Positions 8,940 through 17,531 of a DNA stretch of 64,000 bases are shown in pieces. The position numbers were made by a program, and so were the translations under genes. Numbering within the stretch: position 1 is the first letter of the stretch; each line of letters starts with the position of its first letter. Under the pieces are notes generated by a model, which was not told the DNA's origin, did not search any database, and saw only the letters and a list, made by a program, of their open reading frames with translations. The stretch lies in contig NZ_JAFBGM010000002.1 of NCBI RefSeq assembly GCF_016811105.1, forward strand, positions 1,424,221-1,488,220, in the 5' to 3' direction. Origin of the DNA: Aurantibacter crassamenti (GTDB taxonomy: Bacteria; Bacteroidota; Bacteroidia; Flavobacteriales; Flavobacteriaceae).

Positions 8940-8960
8940 ATTAAAAAACCATAGAATTGA

Positions 8961-9959
8961 ATGGGAATATTTGGAAGTAATAAAGAAAAATGGACAAATC
9001 ATAGTGGAAATATTAATATTCATTCTGACCTGAAAAAATCTGATATCTCCAAAATAATATCCGAAGAAAACATTCATTCACTTCAATTATACACATTTGA
9101 AAACCCAAAAAAACAAACTTGGGAAACACTAAATGAGTTTTACAAACAATATCCAAACATTGGACTTCGAGTGGTTTGGTATAACGCTCAAGATTTATCC
9201 TTTTATAAAGAAATACCATACGTTAGGAAATTCCAAATTGCATCCTACAATACAAAGGACTATTCAAAACTTCTGTCTAATACCAAACTCAAACATTTCG
9301 GAATTGAAGAAACTAAATCAAACGCCGTTAACCTTTCCTTCATTAAAGAATTTAATGAATTAGAATCGCTTTACGTCGATGGAATGAAGAAAGGATTAGA
9401 GAATGTTCAATACTTGAAAAAGTTAAAAATTCTGACTTTTAGAGGTGTGAAAATGGATGATTTGAATTTCTTATCAGACTTAAATAATCTCGAAGAACTC
9501 AATTTACTTTTTGGCAGTTATAAAAACCTTGAATCTGTTTCTAATTTAAAGAAATTAAAATCTATTGAATTTAGTAGAGTAAGACAAATTCCAAATTTTG
9601 ACTTTTTAAATTCATTGGAAAATTTAGAGAAAATAGAATTTGAAGGAATGTCTAAAATGGAACAAATACCAAACTTATCGAAATTGGGTAAACTAAAAAG
9701 AATTCAAATTCACAATAACTTAAGACTTCAAGACATAAAATCGGTTGGTAAAATTCCAAATTTAAAACTTCTTCAATTATCATTTGCAGAAAATTCGAAA
9801 ACTGCTGAACGAAAAAATCTAATTGACCAATCCATAGACATCTTGATGAAATCGAAATCAATTGAGTACACGAATATTATGCATTGGACCGATGAAGAGA
9901 CGACAAAAAAGTTAACAGATAAAGGAATTAAAACTTGGAGTTGGGACATCGAAATATAA
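8961..9959 (+). CDS. leucine-rich-repeat-like protein (cassette D)
   Basis: 332 residues, no signal peptide. From about residue 100 to 300 it shows irregular leucine-rich repeats of about 22 residues (LNNLEELNLLFGSYKNLESV, LENLEKIEFEGMSKMEQI, IPNLKLLQLSF), a protein-binding scaffold. The first ~100 residues contain no domain I recognise. It is the only gene in cassette D, which is bounded by the perfect pair GTTGTGCCAC (8930) and GTGGCACAAC (9961). Role unknown. Confidence 0.75.
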   Translation: MGIFGSNKEKWTNHSGNINIHSDLKKSDISKIISEENIHSLQLYTFENPKKQTWETLNEFYKQYPNIGLRVVWYNAQDLSFYKEIPYVRKFQIASYNTKDYSKLLSNTKLKHFGIEETKSNAVNLSFIKEFNELESLYVDGMKKGLENVQYLKKLKILTFRGVKMDDLNFLSDLNNLEELNLLFGSYKNLESVSNLKKLKSIEFSRVRQIPNFDFLNSLENLEKIEFEGMSKMEQIPNLSKLGKLKRIQIHNNLRLQDIKSVGKIPNLKLLQLSFAENSKTAERKNLIDQSIDILMKSKSIEYTNIMHWTDEETTKKLTDKGIKTWSWDIEI

Positions 9960-9960
9960 C

Positions 9961-10168
9961 GTGGCACAACAAAACCGATAAACAATACTGGCTTCGGGTT
10001 TAATCGCTGGGTTTGCGTATTTTTATGAAGTCCGCAAAATATTATGCCCCGAAGCGTCGGGGTTGCTTTAAACAAGAAAAAACAAAACAAAAAGATTTTG
10101 CTATGTGCGTGGCGGAAAGCAAACACTAGTTTGCTCCCGTATTGTTCATAGCTCAACCGTTGTGCGTC
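9961..10168 (+). repeat. cassette repeat r4
   Basis: Left arm GTGGCACAAC (9961-9970), right arm GTTGTGCGTC (10159-10168). Inner arms 9976-9988 and 10139-10151 pair (AACAATAC with GTATTGTT). The variable hairpin is GCAAAC-acta-GTTTGC (10119-10134). The right half matches r9. Confidence 0.9.
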
Positions 10169-10181
10169 ATTTAAGACACGA

Positions 10182-10724
10182 ATGTTAATCAAAAAATATA
10201 CATCAGATTGGGTTCAACAATTTGCGGAATTAAAGCGTGAAATTGACAAGGGTTTAAATGGAATTGAATACCAAATTGAGCACGTTGGAAGTACGTCAAT
10301 CCCAAAATTGGACTCAAAACCGATTATCGATGTCGACATTGTTTATAAAACAATAAAGGAATTTGAAAAAATAAAATCTCATCTAATCAAAATCGGCTAT
10401 TATCATAACGGAAATCAAGGAATTGAAAATCGAGAAGTGTTTAAGCGAGATGGGAGCCTAATCAATAACATTTTAGACTCAATTCCTCATCATCTTTATG
10501 TTTGTCCATCTAACAGTAAATCGTTGGAAAGACATATTCTTATGCGGAATTACTTAAGAAAAAATGATTCAGCTAGAATAAAATATCAGGAAATGAAATA
10601 CCGATTAGCAGAAAAAGCAAGTCAGAATAAAAAACTGTATGCAGAATTAAAAGAATTGAACGTCAATGCATTTATTGACGAAATAATAGAAATAGAAAAA
10701 ACGAACGCACAACAAAACCTATAA
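10182..10724 (+). CDS. GrpB family protein (nucleotidyltransferase fold)
   Basis: 180 residues, the usual length for GrpB/UPF0157. The key region at residues 31-56 reads QIEHVGSTSIPKL followed by KPIIDVDIVY, giving the GS motif and DxD carboxylates of the nucleotidyltransferase superfamily. Biochemical role in the family is poorly known. Only gene of cassette E (10159-10713); its last codons run into the left arm of repeat r5. Confidence 0.88.
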   Translation: MLIKKYTSDWVQQFAELKREIDKGLNGIEYQIEHVGSTSIPKLDSKPIIDVDIVYKTIKEFEKIKSHLIKIGYYHNGNQGIENREVFKRDGSLINNILDSIPHHLYVCPSNSKSLERHILMRNYLRKNDSARIKYQEMKYRLAEKASQNKKLYAELKELNVNAFIDEIIEIEKTNAQQNL

Positions 10725-10916
10725 ACAATACGGGCTTCAGGCATAATCGAAAGGTTTGTGTATTTTTATGAAGTCGCTAAATATTATGCCCCGACGTTTC
10801 GGGTTAGCTTTGGACAAAAAAAGTAAAAGCAAAACCAAAAGCTTTAGCTACGTCGGCAGACGGAAACGAAAAGTTTCCTTGCCTCCGCACTACGCTTAGC
10901 CGCGCCGTTAGCATTA
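10704..10916 (+). repeat. cassette repeat r5
   Basis: Left arm AACGCACAAC (10704-10713) matches the cassette E start at 9 of 10 bases; right arm GTTAGCATTA (10907-10916). Contains GGAAAC/GTTTCC. The 3' end of the GrpB gene overlaps it. Confidence 0.9.
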
Positions 10917-11201
10917 ATAGCTCGAAAATTAAATCTTCTCGCGGAATTCAGCGGTAAATATTTTGTCAACTTAGGGACGTAAGTCCTCGATTTTTTTTGC
11001 GCAAATGGACCTTACTCAAACGCAACTGTTGCGACGATGGACTTCTTAGCTTGTTTACGCAAATGGACCTCACTCCTACTCGCTAAAGAATGTGCCAATC
11101 TGTGCAATCGTAACGCAAGCAAATTCTAATCGCTAACCAATCGTTATGTAATCTGCGTAAAGAGCCTGTGCTTACTCATATGGTTCGCTACTAATGCTAA
11201 C
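10907..11201 (+). other. gene-less cassette F
   Basis: Bounded by GTTAGCATTA (10907) and its perfect complement TAATGCTAAC (11192-11201). I see no credible protein in 295 bp. It holds two copies of CGCAAATGGACCTyACTC (11000-11017 and 11059-11076) and the short palindrome CGCAAC-T-GTTGCG (11021-11033). It may encode an RNA, be a regulatory cassette or be a decayed gene. Confidence 0.6.
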
Positions 11202-11393
11202 AAAGCCTATAATTAATCCGGACTTGGGGTTTATCTGCCAAAGTCTGTGTATTTTTAGTATGTCGCAAAATCTTATGGATTTTGCATTTAAGACAAAAAA
11301 GAAAACACAAAACCATAAGCTTTTGCTTTGTGCGTAGCTGGAAATCCTACGGATTTCTGCGCCGCACTAATCATAGCCCAGCCGTTGGCAACA
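11192..11393 (+). repeat. cassette repeat r6
   Basis: Left arm TAATGCTAAC, right arm GTTGGCAACA (11384-11393). Inner arms CTATAATTAATCCGG (11207-11221) and CCGCACTAATCATAG (11362-11376) pair at 12 of 15. Variable hairpin GAAATCC-tac-GGATTTC (11341-11357). Confidence 0.92.
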
Positions 11394-11395
11394 AT

Positions 11396-12427
11396 ATGAC
11401 CAAAGAAGAAGAAATAGAAAGAGTACACGGAAAAGGAACACACGTTGTTATTCTTGGAGCTGGTGCAACTTATGCTTCTACCCTCAAAAATCCTGAAAAG
11501 AATGGAAAAACACTTCCTTTGATGTGGAATGTTATTGATATTGTTGGATTAAGTGATGTTGTAAAAGGATTGCCAAGAGAATACCAAACACTTAAAGAGG
11601 ACTTTGAAAAGCTTTATAGTTTATTAGCAAAAGATGATAAATTTAAAGCAGAAAGAGAACATATTGAAAAGGTGGTTTACCAATACTTTAATGAATTAGA
11701 GTTACCTGATGAACCAACAATTTATGACTATCTCGTTCTTTCTTTGAGACACCGAAAAGATATAATTGCAACTTTTAATTGGGATCCGTTTCTTTATAAA
11801 GCATATGTGAGAAATGGAGAATTCACAGATAGTCCTGGGATTTTATTTTTACACGGTTGTGTTTCTTTAGGCTATGACAAATCAAATGGTTCTTCTGGAC
11901 CTGCTGGTTGGTTCTCAAAAGAAACAAAACAAGAGTTTAAACCAACTAAATTATTATATCCTGTTGATAAAAAAGATTACAATTCTGACCCTTTTATAAA
12001 TGGACAATGGGACGTGCTTGGTAATAAACTTAAAATAGCAGAGAGAGTAACTGTATTTGGATATTCTGCACCAGTTAGTGATGTTGAAGCAATCGATTTA
12101 CTTCAAAAATCTTGGGGAAATGTAGAAGATAGGGCAATGGAAGAATTTGAATTGATAGATATTCAAGAGGAGAAAAAATTATTGAAATCGTGGGATACAT
12201 TTATTCATACTCATCATTATAACTACTGCAATGACTATTTCGATTCTTCATTGGCTTTACATCCAAGAAGAACGGTAGAAAGTTATCATCATTGGGCAAT
12301 GCCAATGACACCTAATGAAGCCTTCCAAGATGGAAATCAAATACCAAAGGATTTTAAAACCCTTGAAGAATTGTGGGAATGGCACAAACCTCTAATTGAA
12401 GCTGAAAAAAGATTCTATGGTGAATAA
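11396..12427 (+). CDS. SIR2-like domain protein (putative defence gene 1)
   Basis: 343 residues counted from the ATG at 11396; the longer frame from 11282 is rejected because it lies in repeat r6. SIR2-like features: VVILGAGAT at residues 18-25 (nucleotide-binding glycine loop), TFNWD at 126-130, LHGC at 152-155 with a histidine in the catalytic position, and a later VFGYSAP. SIR2-like proteins in anti-phage systems often destroy NAD+. The ATG is only 12 bp after the repeat boundary. First gene of a three-gene cassette with an AbiC-like protein and a second SIR2 protein. Confidence 0.8.
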   Translation: MTKEEEIERVHGKGTHVVILGAGATYASTLKNPEKNGKTLPLMWNVIDIVGLSDVVKGLPREYQTLKEDFEKLYSLLAKDDKFKAEREHIEKVVYQYFNELELPDEPTIYDYLVLSLRHRKDIIATFNWDPFLYKAYVRNGEFTDSPGILFLHGCVSLGYDKSNGSSGPAGWFSKETKQEFKPTKLLYPVDKKDYNSDPFINGQWDVLGNKLKIAERVTVFGYSAPVSDVEAIDLLQKSWGNVEDRAMEEFELIDIQEEKKLLKSWDTFIHTHHYNYCNDYFDSSLALHPRRTVESYHHWAMPMTPNEAFQDGNQIPKDFKTLEELWEWHKPLIEAEKRFYGE

Positions 12428-13400
12428 AGAGTCAACGGAAATAAAACAACCTAAAAAGCCTTATTTAAGGCCAGATTATAAACCTAAAAATTGGTGGCAA
12501 CGTAATTGGATTGAGTTGCTTACAATAGCAGTCGGTGTAATTATCATTCATATTTTTTTACTTTTTAAAGCTTTTAATGGTAATGAGTTAAATTCAACGA
12601 ATGCAAGCGAATTTGGAAGCTTCATCGGTGGATATATGGGAACTTTATTTGCTCTAGTAAGTGTTATTTTTCTATATACAACTTTGAGAGACCAAAGGAG
12701 AACTTCCGAAATTGAGAAGTTTGAAACACGCTTTTTTGAATTGATTAGACTTCATAGGGATAATGTTCAAGAAATAACTTTAAAAACACAAAATGGAAAA
12801 AAGATTTTTGTGCTATTTATTCGAGAGTTTAGAGAAATAATGAAAATTGTCAAAGACGTTTTTAAAAATGATAAGCTAGAAAAAAAGCAAATTATTGAAA
12901 TTTCATATTTGGCATTTTTTTACGGTATTGGACCAAATTCTACAAGAATATTAAAAAATTCACTTTCCGATTATAATAAAACCAAAGTGAAAAAATTGAC
13001 TGAAGAACTACAATCACAAAAACAGGAAGTAAAAAAAGAACGAAATTTTAATTATGTACCTTTTGAAGGACATCAATCAAGATTGGGTCATTATTATCGA
13101 CATTTGTTTCAATCAATTGCTTATTGTCACAATAAGAAAATTGATATTGATAAATACGAGTATATTAAATTAATTCGAGCTCAACTTTCAAATCACGAAC
13201 AGGCTCTTTTATTTTTAAATTCAATTTCTAAACTCGGAAAACCTTGGAAAGACGAGAATTTGATTAAAACATATCGTCTGATTAAAAATATCCCAGAAGA
13301 TTTTTTTGACCCTAAAAAAGAAATTGACATCAAAGAATTATATCCAGAAATGATATTTGAATATGAAGAAAGTACTGTAGCTAAAATTATAACAAAATAA
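12417..13400 (+). CDS. putative phage abortive-infection membrane protein (putAbiC-like)
   Basis: 327 residues from the ATG at 12417, overlapping the previous gene by 11 bp; an ATG at 12396 would add seven residues. Two membrane segments at about 32-51 and 72-91 are followed by a cytosolic part starting EKFETRFFELIRLHRDNV (100-117), the pattern of the putative AbiC family (PF16872-like). Such proteins are linked to phage exclusion. Sitting between two SIR2-like genes with overlapping or touching ends, it likely acts as a membrane partner or effector in the same system. Confidence 0.72.
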   Translation: MVNKESTEIKQPKKPYLRPDYKPKNWWQRNWIELLTIAVGVIIIHIFLLFKAFNGNELNSTNASEFGSFIGGYMGTLFALVSVIFLYTTLRDQRRTSEIEKFETRFFELIRLHRDNVQEITLKTQNGKKIFVLFIREFREIMKIVKDVFKNDKLEKKQIIEISYLAFFYGIGPNSTRILKNSLSDYNKTKVKKLTEELQSQKQEVKKERNFNYVPFEGHQSRLGHYYRHLFQSIAYCHNKKIDIDKYEYIKLIRAQLSNHEQALLFLNSISKLGKPWKDENLIKTYRLIKNIPEDFFDPKKEIDIKELYPEMIFEYEESTVAKIITK

Positions 13401-14738
13401 ATGGAAGATAAATGCAAATGTCAAATATGTGAAAATGATTTACCGTTTGAAATCCCTAACGATATAATTGATTCGCTTCTAAATAACAATCTAGTCTTAT
13501 TTGCAGGTGCAGGCATCAGTACAGAAACTAAACGCATATTTAAAGAAACGTTATATGATGATGTCCTTTACGATTTAGATGAAAAAAACACTGATATTTC
13601 GTTTCCAGATTTAATGTCCAAATTTTGTAATTCATCGCCTAATGGAAGGCAAAAATTATTGGAGAAAATTAAAAAACGATTCGATTATGTTCACCAATTC
13701 AAAGAATTATATCGAATGGCTTCTGAATTTCATATTGAAATATCAAAATTTTGGATGCTCAAAGATATTATTACTACTAATTGGGATGATTATTTTGAAA
13801 GAGAATGTTCGGCAATTCCAATAGTTACACCAAAAGATTTTGCTTTTTACAATATTGACCAAAGAAAGGTTTTTAAAATTCACGGTTCTATCAGTAATTA
13901 TGGTAGCGTGATAGCTACTAAAGAAGACTATGATTTATGTTACAAGGAACTAAGTACTGGACTCATAGGAGCGAATCTTAAAACTCTCTTGGCTACCAAA
14001 ACAATACTTTTTGTTGGATACTCTTTTAGAGATTTCGATTTCAACAAAGTTATTGAGTTACTTAAATTAGAAATGGGGCAAGTATTTCCTCACTTTTATA
14101 TAGTAACCTTAGATGATAAAATTCCTGATTCTTTAGATAGTTCAAAAGTCACAATGATTAATACTTCTGGAACATTTTTCTTTAAAAAAATTAGGGAACA
14201 TTTAGAAAATAAAAAAATTATTGTACCCGAGAAAAAGTTAAATAGAATTTATGAAATAAAATATTTATTAAGCTCTGTACATTCCGATTTATCAGACTTC
14301 TTCTTAGATAAAAAGAAGTCTTGTTCTTTAATTTATACAATGTTATATCAAGATGGAGTCTCTCACGCTACGGATTATTTAGATTTTAAATCAAAAAGCG
14401 GAGAATCTTACAATCATAATGATTTAATGAACCAATTAATCCTTTATACTGAGGACATAAGAAAAAAAATGTCAAAAGCTAGGAATTATATGGACTTGGC
14501 GTATATAGATGGTTATATAGAAGGATTGGCAATTCCGTTATTTTACGAAGACATAGAAGAGTTTCCACTATTCTATATATATGGAATTGGTCCAACAAAT
14601 GATATTGAACTTGCATATGATACTTTTCAAAAAGACACCATAAGGCATAAAGCTTCTGAAAAATACGGAAGAAAATTCTTTAAAGAATACCTTAAGGATG
14701 ATTCGGAATTAGTTCTACATCATAGACCTTTCATATAA
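13401..14738 (+). CDS. SIR2-like domain protein (putative defence gene 2)
   Basis: 445 residues; its ATG follows the previous stop directly. SIR2-like domain: LFAGAGIS at residues 33-40, TTNWD at 125-129, FKIHGS at 158-163 with the presumed catalytic histidine 161, and FVGYSFRDFDF further on. Three cysteines near the start (CKCQIC, residues 5-10) could form a small metal site. The C-terminal ~180 residues are helical and not recognised. Probably an NAD+-consuming or NAD+-sensing part of the same defence unit. The cassette ends a few bases after its stop. Confidence 0.82.
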   Translation: MEDKCKCQICENDLPFEIPNDIIDSLLNNNLVLFAGAGISTETKRIFKETLYDDVLYDLDEKNTDISFPDLMSKFCNSSPNGRQKLLEKIKKRFDYVHQFKELYRMASEFHIEISKFWMLKDIITTNWDDYFERECSAIPIVTPKDFAFYNIDQRKVFKIHGSISNYGSVIATKEDYDLCYKELSTGLIGANLKTLLATKTILFVGYSFRDFDFNKVIELLKLEMGQVFPHFYIVTLDDKIPDSLDSSKVTMINTSGTFFFKKIREHLENKKIIVPEKKLNRIYEIKYLLSSVHSDLSDFFLDKKKSCSLIYTMLYQDGVSHATDYLDFKSKSGESYNHNDLMNQLILYTEDIRKKMSKARNYMDLAYIDGYIEGLAIPLFYEDIEEFPLFYIYGIGPTNDIELAYDTFQKDTIRHKASEKYGRKFFKEYLKDDSELVLHHRPFI

Positions 14739-14741
14739 TAC

Positions 14742-14938
14742 TGTTGCCAACAATGTATATAAAAAATAGGGCGATAATTGCTTAAATAAAGGCTTGTGCT
14801 TTTTTGCAAAGTCCGCCATATTTTTAATATGTATTTTAGTGAAAAGATAAAAATAAAATGAAAAATATGGCTAAGTGTAAATCCGAAAGTAAGTGCTTGT
14901 CAACTGCCCTACTTTTCATATACTAACCGTTGTACGCA
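14742..14938 (+). repeat. cassette repeat r7
   Basis: Left arm TGTTGCCAAC (14742-14751), the perfect complement of the cassette G start; right arm GTTGTACGCA (14929-14938). Inner arms 14756-14772 and 14906-14922 pair at 15 of 17 positions, and the two exceptions are A.C. The middle differs from the r1 type. Confidence 0.9.
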
Positions 14939-15054
14939 AGCTTGAAAATCCTTGAAATTGAATAAAACCTATTACAACCAAAGCAAAATGGACATTGACA
15001 AAAATGTCGTAAAGATGTCGGTATTATGACATTACCAAAAAGACTAGGACTGCA

Positions 15055-15062
15055 TAATTTTG
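15055..15062 (+). promoter_or_regulatory. possible -7 promoter box before the HTH gene
   Basis: TAATTTTG fits TAnnTTTG and lies 25 bp before the ATG at 15088. No good -33 TTG is seen. If real, cassette H carries its own promoter. Confidence 0.3.
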
Positions 15063-15087
15063 TTTTAAAATTATTAACTTAATTATT

Positions 15088-15771
15088 ATGCAGGAGCAAA
15101 ATTTAGGTAAGAGGGTAAAAAAACTAAGAAATACTCAGGGAATATCTCAGGAATTTCTAGCTGACGAATCAGGTTTGAGTATACGGACAATTCAAAGAAT
15201 AGAAAAAGGTGAAACAACACCAAATGGCGATACATGTCGAAAACTGTCTGACGCATTAAAGGTTAGCCCAAATGAATTGATGGATTGGACTTTAATTGAG
15301 GACATCGATTTTCTGAAGAAATTAAATTTATCCGCATTACCATTTGTTTTTTTACCACTACTAGCAATATTATTACCAGTCTCAATGTGGCATTCCAATT
15401 TGTCATTCGTTTTTTTTCCACTGTTTGGTATATTAGTACCAGCCTTAATGTGGATTTCAAAAAAAGACAAGATTAAAGACATTGATAGAGTAGCTAAAAA
15501 ACTAATTAATTTCCAAATAACATGGTTAATTCTCTCCTTTATCATATCATTCTTCCTTCCTCCAATTCTATTGAGGTTATTAGAAATTCTCTTTGAAATT
15601 TTAAACACCAACATTAATCTGATAGGAGACGGTTTTACAAACGTCCGATTTACCATGGCTGTTATGGGCATAGTAAATATTACTTATATTTTGCTCAACA
15701 CATTTCGAATTCACGATGGGAAAAAACTGAAATATTTCCCTTCAATTCCATTTTTAAAAGTGGTTGACTAA
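15088..15771 (+). CDS. XRE-type HTH protein with C-terminal membrane domain
   Basis: 227 residues. Helix-turn-helix at about 8-60 (RVKKLRNTQGISQEFLADESGLSIRTIQRIEKGETTP), then about four membrane segments from residue 78 to 215. This HTH-plus-membrane design occurs in Bacteroidota regulators of unknown trigger; the membrane part could sense an envelope signal. Only gene of cassette H, bounded by GTTGTACGCA (14929) and AGCGTACAAC (15787). Confidence 0.85.
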   Translation: MQEQNLGKRVKKLRNTQGISQEFLADESGLSIRTIQRIEKGETTPNGDTCRKLSDALKVSPNELMDWTLIEDIDFLKKLNLSALPFVFLPLLAILLPVSMWHSNLSFVFFPLFGILVPALMWISKKDKIKDIDRVAKKLINFQITWLILSFIISFFLPPILLRLLEILFEILNTNINLIGDGFTNVRFTMAVMGIVNITYILLNTFRIHDGKKLKYFPSIPFLKVVD

Positions 15772-15786
15772 CTGAATAGAAAAGCC

Positions 15787-15987
15787 AGCGTACAACAAAA
15801 CCTAAACGTAATGCTGACTTCAGGGCTAAACCGAAAAGTCTATTTATATTTATAATGTCGCTAAATCTTATGGATTTTGCTCTTGATAGGAAAAAATAAA
15901 TCAAAACAAAAAGATTTTGCTTAGCGCTTAGCTGGAAATCCGTCGGATTTCTGCGCCGCACTAATCATAGCTCAACCATTAGCAGCA
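15787..15987 (+). repeat. cassette repeat r8
   Basis: Left arm AGCGTACAAC (15787-15796) matches the cassette H start at 9 of 10. Right arm ATTAGCAGCA (15978-15987) has A for the usual G. Variable hairpin GAAATCC/GGATTTC. The inner halves are of different types. Confidence 0.88.
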
Positions 15988-16049
15988 ATATTACAAAAAT
16001 TTGGATTTGGTTCGGTTTTGGTGTAAATTAGCATCAAAATACGTTTTTT

Positions 16050-16289
16050 ATGGCTAGACAAAGCATATCCTTTACGCGACCAAATGATGAATGGTTAAAG
16101 GCACAAGTTGATAATCAAGAATACTCGAGTAAAAGCGAACTCGTAAATGACTTAATCAGACAAGCAAGAAACCAGCAAATCGAAATTGACTGGATTAAAG
16201 CTAAATTAGATAAAGCTGAGAATAGCGGATTCTCCAATGATAGCAAGAAACAAATTTTAGCGCAAGCCAAGTCTAAAATTAATGACTGA
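16050..16289 (+). CDS. ParD-like antitoxin (copy 2)
   Basis: 79 residues, differing from the copy at 8188-8427 only at one position (S for N at residue 63, GFSND versus GFNND). Ribbon-helix-helix antitoxin features are intact. It keeps the 8-bp overlap with the toxin frame, but that toxin is broken. An orphan antitoxin could still neutralise the toxin made by copy 1. Lies in cassette C', a near-identical duplicate of cassette C. Confidence 0.88.
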   Translation: MARQSISFTRPNDEWLKAQVDNQEYSSKSELVNDLIRQARNQQIEIDWIKAKLDKAENSGFSNDSKKQILAQAKSKIND

Positions 16290-16585
16290 TTATAAGCTAA
16301 GTAATGCCGTAAAAGATGACTTGATAAGGATTCATCGATACGGAGTGAAAAAGTTTGGAATGGCTCAAGCTGACAAATACTTTGATTCTTTTTTTGAGTA
16401 CTTCGACATCATTGCTAAAAGTCCCTATTCATTCGAATCAGTTGATTTTATAAAAAGTTGATTTTATAAAAAAAGGATATAAGAGGTGCGTATGTGGTTC
16501 CGATAGTATTTATTATAAAATTAATGGAAACATAGTAGAAATAATGGCAATTGTAGGAAGACAGGATTTTAAAAATATACTTTAA
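16282..16585 (+). pseudogene. RelE/ParE toxin, frameshifted copy
   Basis: Matches 8420-8707 almost base for base, but a 16-bp tandem duplication, AGTTGATTTTATAAAA twice (around 16440-16471), shifts the frame after about 57 codons. It also has a few substitutions, such as Ala to Val near residue 9 and Phe to Tyr near residue 17. The encoded toxin would lose its C-terminal catalytic part. Confidence 0.88.
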
Positions 16586-16603
16586 ACTTTTGCGGGAAAA
16601 TAC

Positions 16604-16811
16604 TGTTGCCAAAGAAACCTATAAACAATAAGGGCTTCGGGCTTAATTGAAAGGTTTGTGTATTTATATAAAGTCCACAAAATCTTATGCCCCGAAGTGT
16701 CGGGGTTGCTTTAAACAAGAAAAAACAAAACAAAAAGATTTTGCTATGTGCATGGCGGAAAGCAAACACTAGTTTGCTCCCGTATTGTTCATAGCTCAAC
16801 CGTTAGCAAAA
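16604..16811 (+). repeat. cassette repeat r9
   Basis: Left arm TGTTGCCAAA as in r3; right arm GTTAGCAAAA (16802-16811). The left half equals r3 up to the central CCCCGA hairpin, the right half equals r4 (GCAAAC-acta-GTTTGC hairpin). The switch lies near 16706, at the shared GGGTTGC. Confidence 0.9.
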
Positions 16812-16924
16812 ATATTAAATGACCCTAAATATAATATTTACTATTAATCCGTAATAAATATATAAACCTGTTACAATGTTAATTGCGGTTCTTAAATTGG
16901 AATGATTCTTGTTTCAATCATTTT

Positions 16925-17347
16925 ATGAGAGAATTAATAGCTTTGTTTATCATCTTTTTTGGTTTATTAAGTTTTGGTCAGGAAAATAAAATTTCTAAAT
17001 CAAATCGAGAAAATTTTAAAAGTATTCAAGAATTAGATTCAACTTTCCAAAATAGAATCAATGAAGAGGATTTAATAGGAGTTTGGTTCACAACGGCAGT
17101 AACTCATTCAAAATATAGATCAAATCCCTACCCTAGATTTAAAGACAGGTATTCTTTTAAAAAAGACTTTTCTATTTCATTTGTGAAGAATAAGAAAATA
17201 ACTTCTGGCACTTGGAGTCTTTCGGCAAATAATATACTTAACATTACAACTAACTCCGGTAAAATAGTTTATCAAATAAGAGCTTTTAAGGATGGGACAT
17301 TGATACTATCCTCTTCCAACAATTATATAACACTCAAGAAAAATTAA
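16925..17347 (+). CDS. small secreted protein of unknown function (cassette I)
   Basis: 140 residues from the ATG at 16925, chosen because a signal peptide starts there (MRELIALFIIFFGLLSFGQ); the frame upstream to 16883 looks non-coding. The mature part has alternating beta pattern (GVWFTT, YSFKKDFSISFV, GTWSLSANNILNITT, GTLILSSSNNYITL), as in small lipocalin-like barrels. No family assigned. Cassette I has perfect ends GTTAGCAAAA and TTTTGCTAAC; 185 bp between the stop and the repeat hold no gene. Confidence 0.7.
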   Translation: MRELIALFIIFFGLLSFGQENKISKSNRENFKSIQELDSTFQNRINEEDLIGVWFTTAVTHSKYRSNPYPRFKDRYSFKKDFSISFVKNKKITSGTWSLSANNILNITTNSGKIVYQIRAFKDGTLILSSSNNYITLKKN

Positions 17348-17531
17348 TAATTAAAATATAAAATTGCTCTTCCTAGTTGTAAATACCCCTACTTATACCT
17401 AAATATTGTAAACAATAAAAACTGAACGGAGTAGAATGCAAATGAAACTGCGAAAGTTAATGCAGTCGGATTTGAAAAACTGTTCGCAGACGGAATTGAA
17501 TCGCCTCGAACGCAATATTGGTGGAAAATAC

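Noticed and set aside
9773..10192. Minus-strand frames inside the repeats (such as the HAHSKIFLFCFF protein at 9773-10192, 16569-16799 and 17566-17769)
   Set aside because: They follow the repeat sequence, recur only because the repeats are similar, and look like no protein family; shadows.
11282..11395. N-terminal extension of the first SIR2 gene (start at 11282)
   Set aside because: The added 38 residues are translated repeat r6; the SIR2 pattern begins just after the ATG at 11396.
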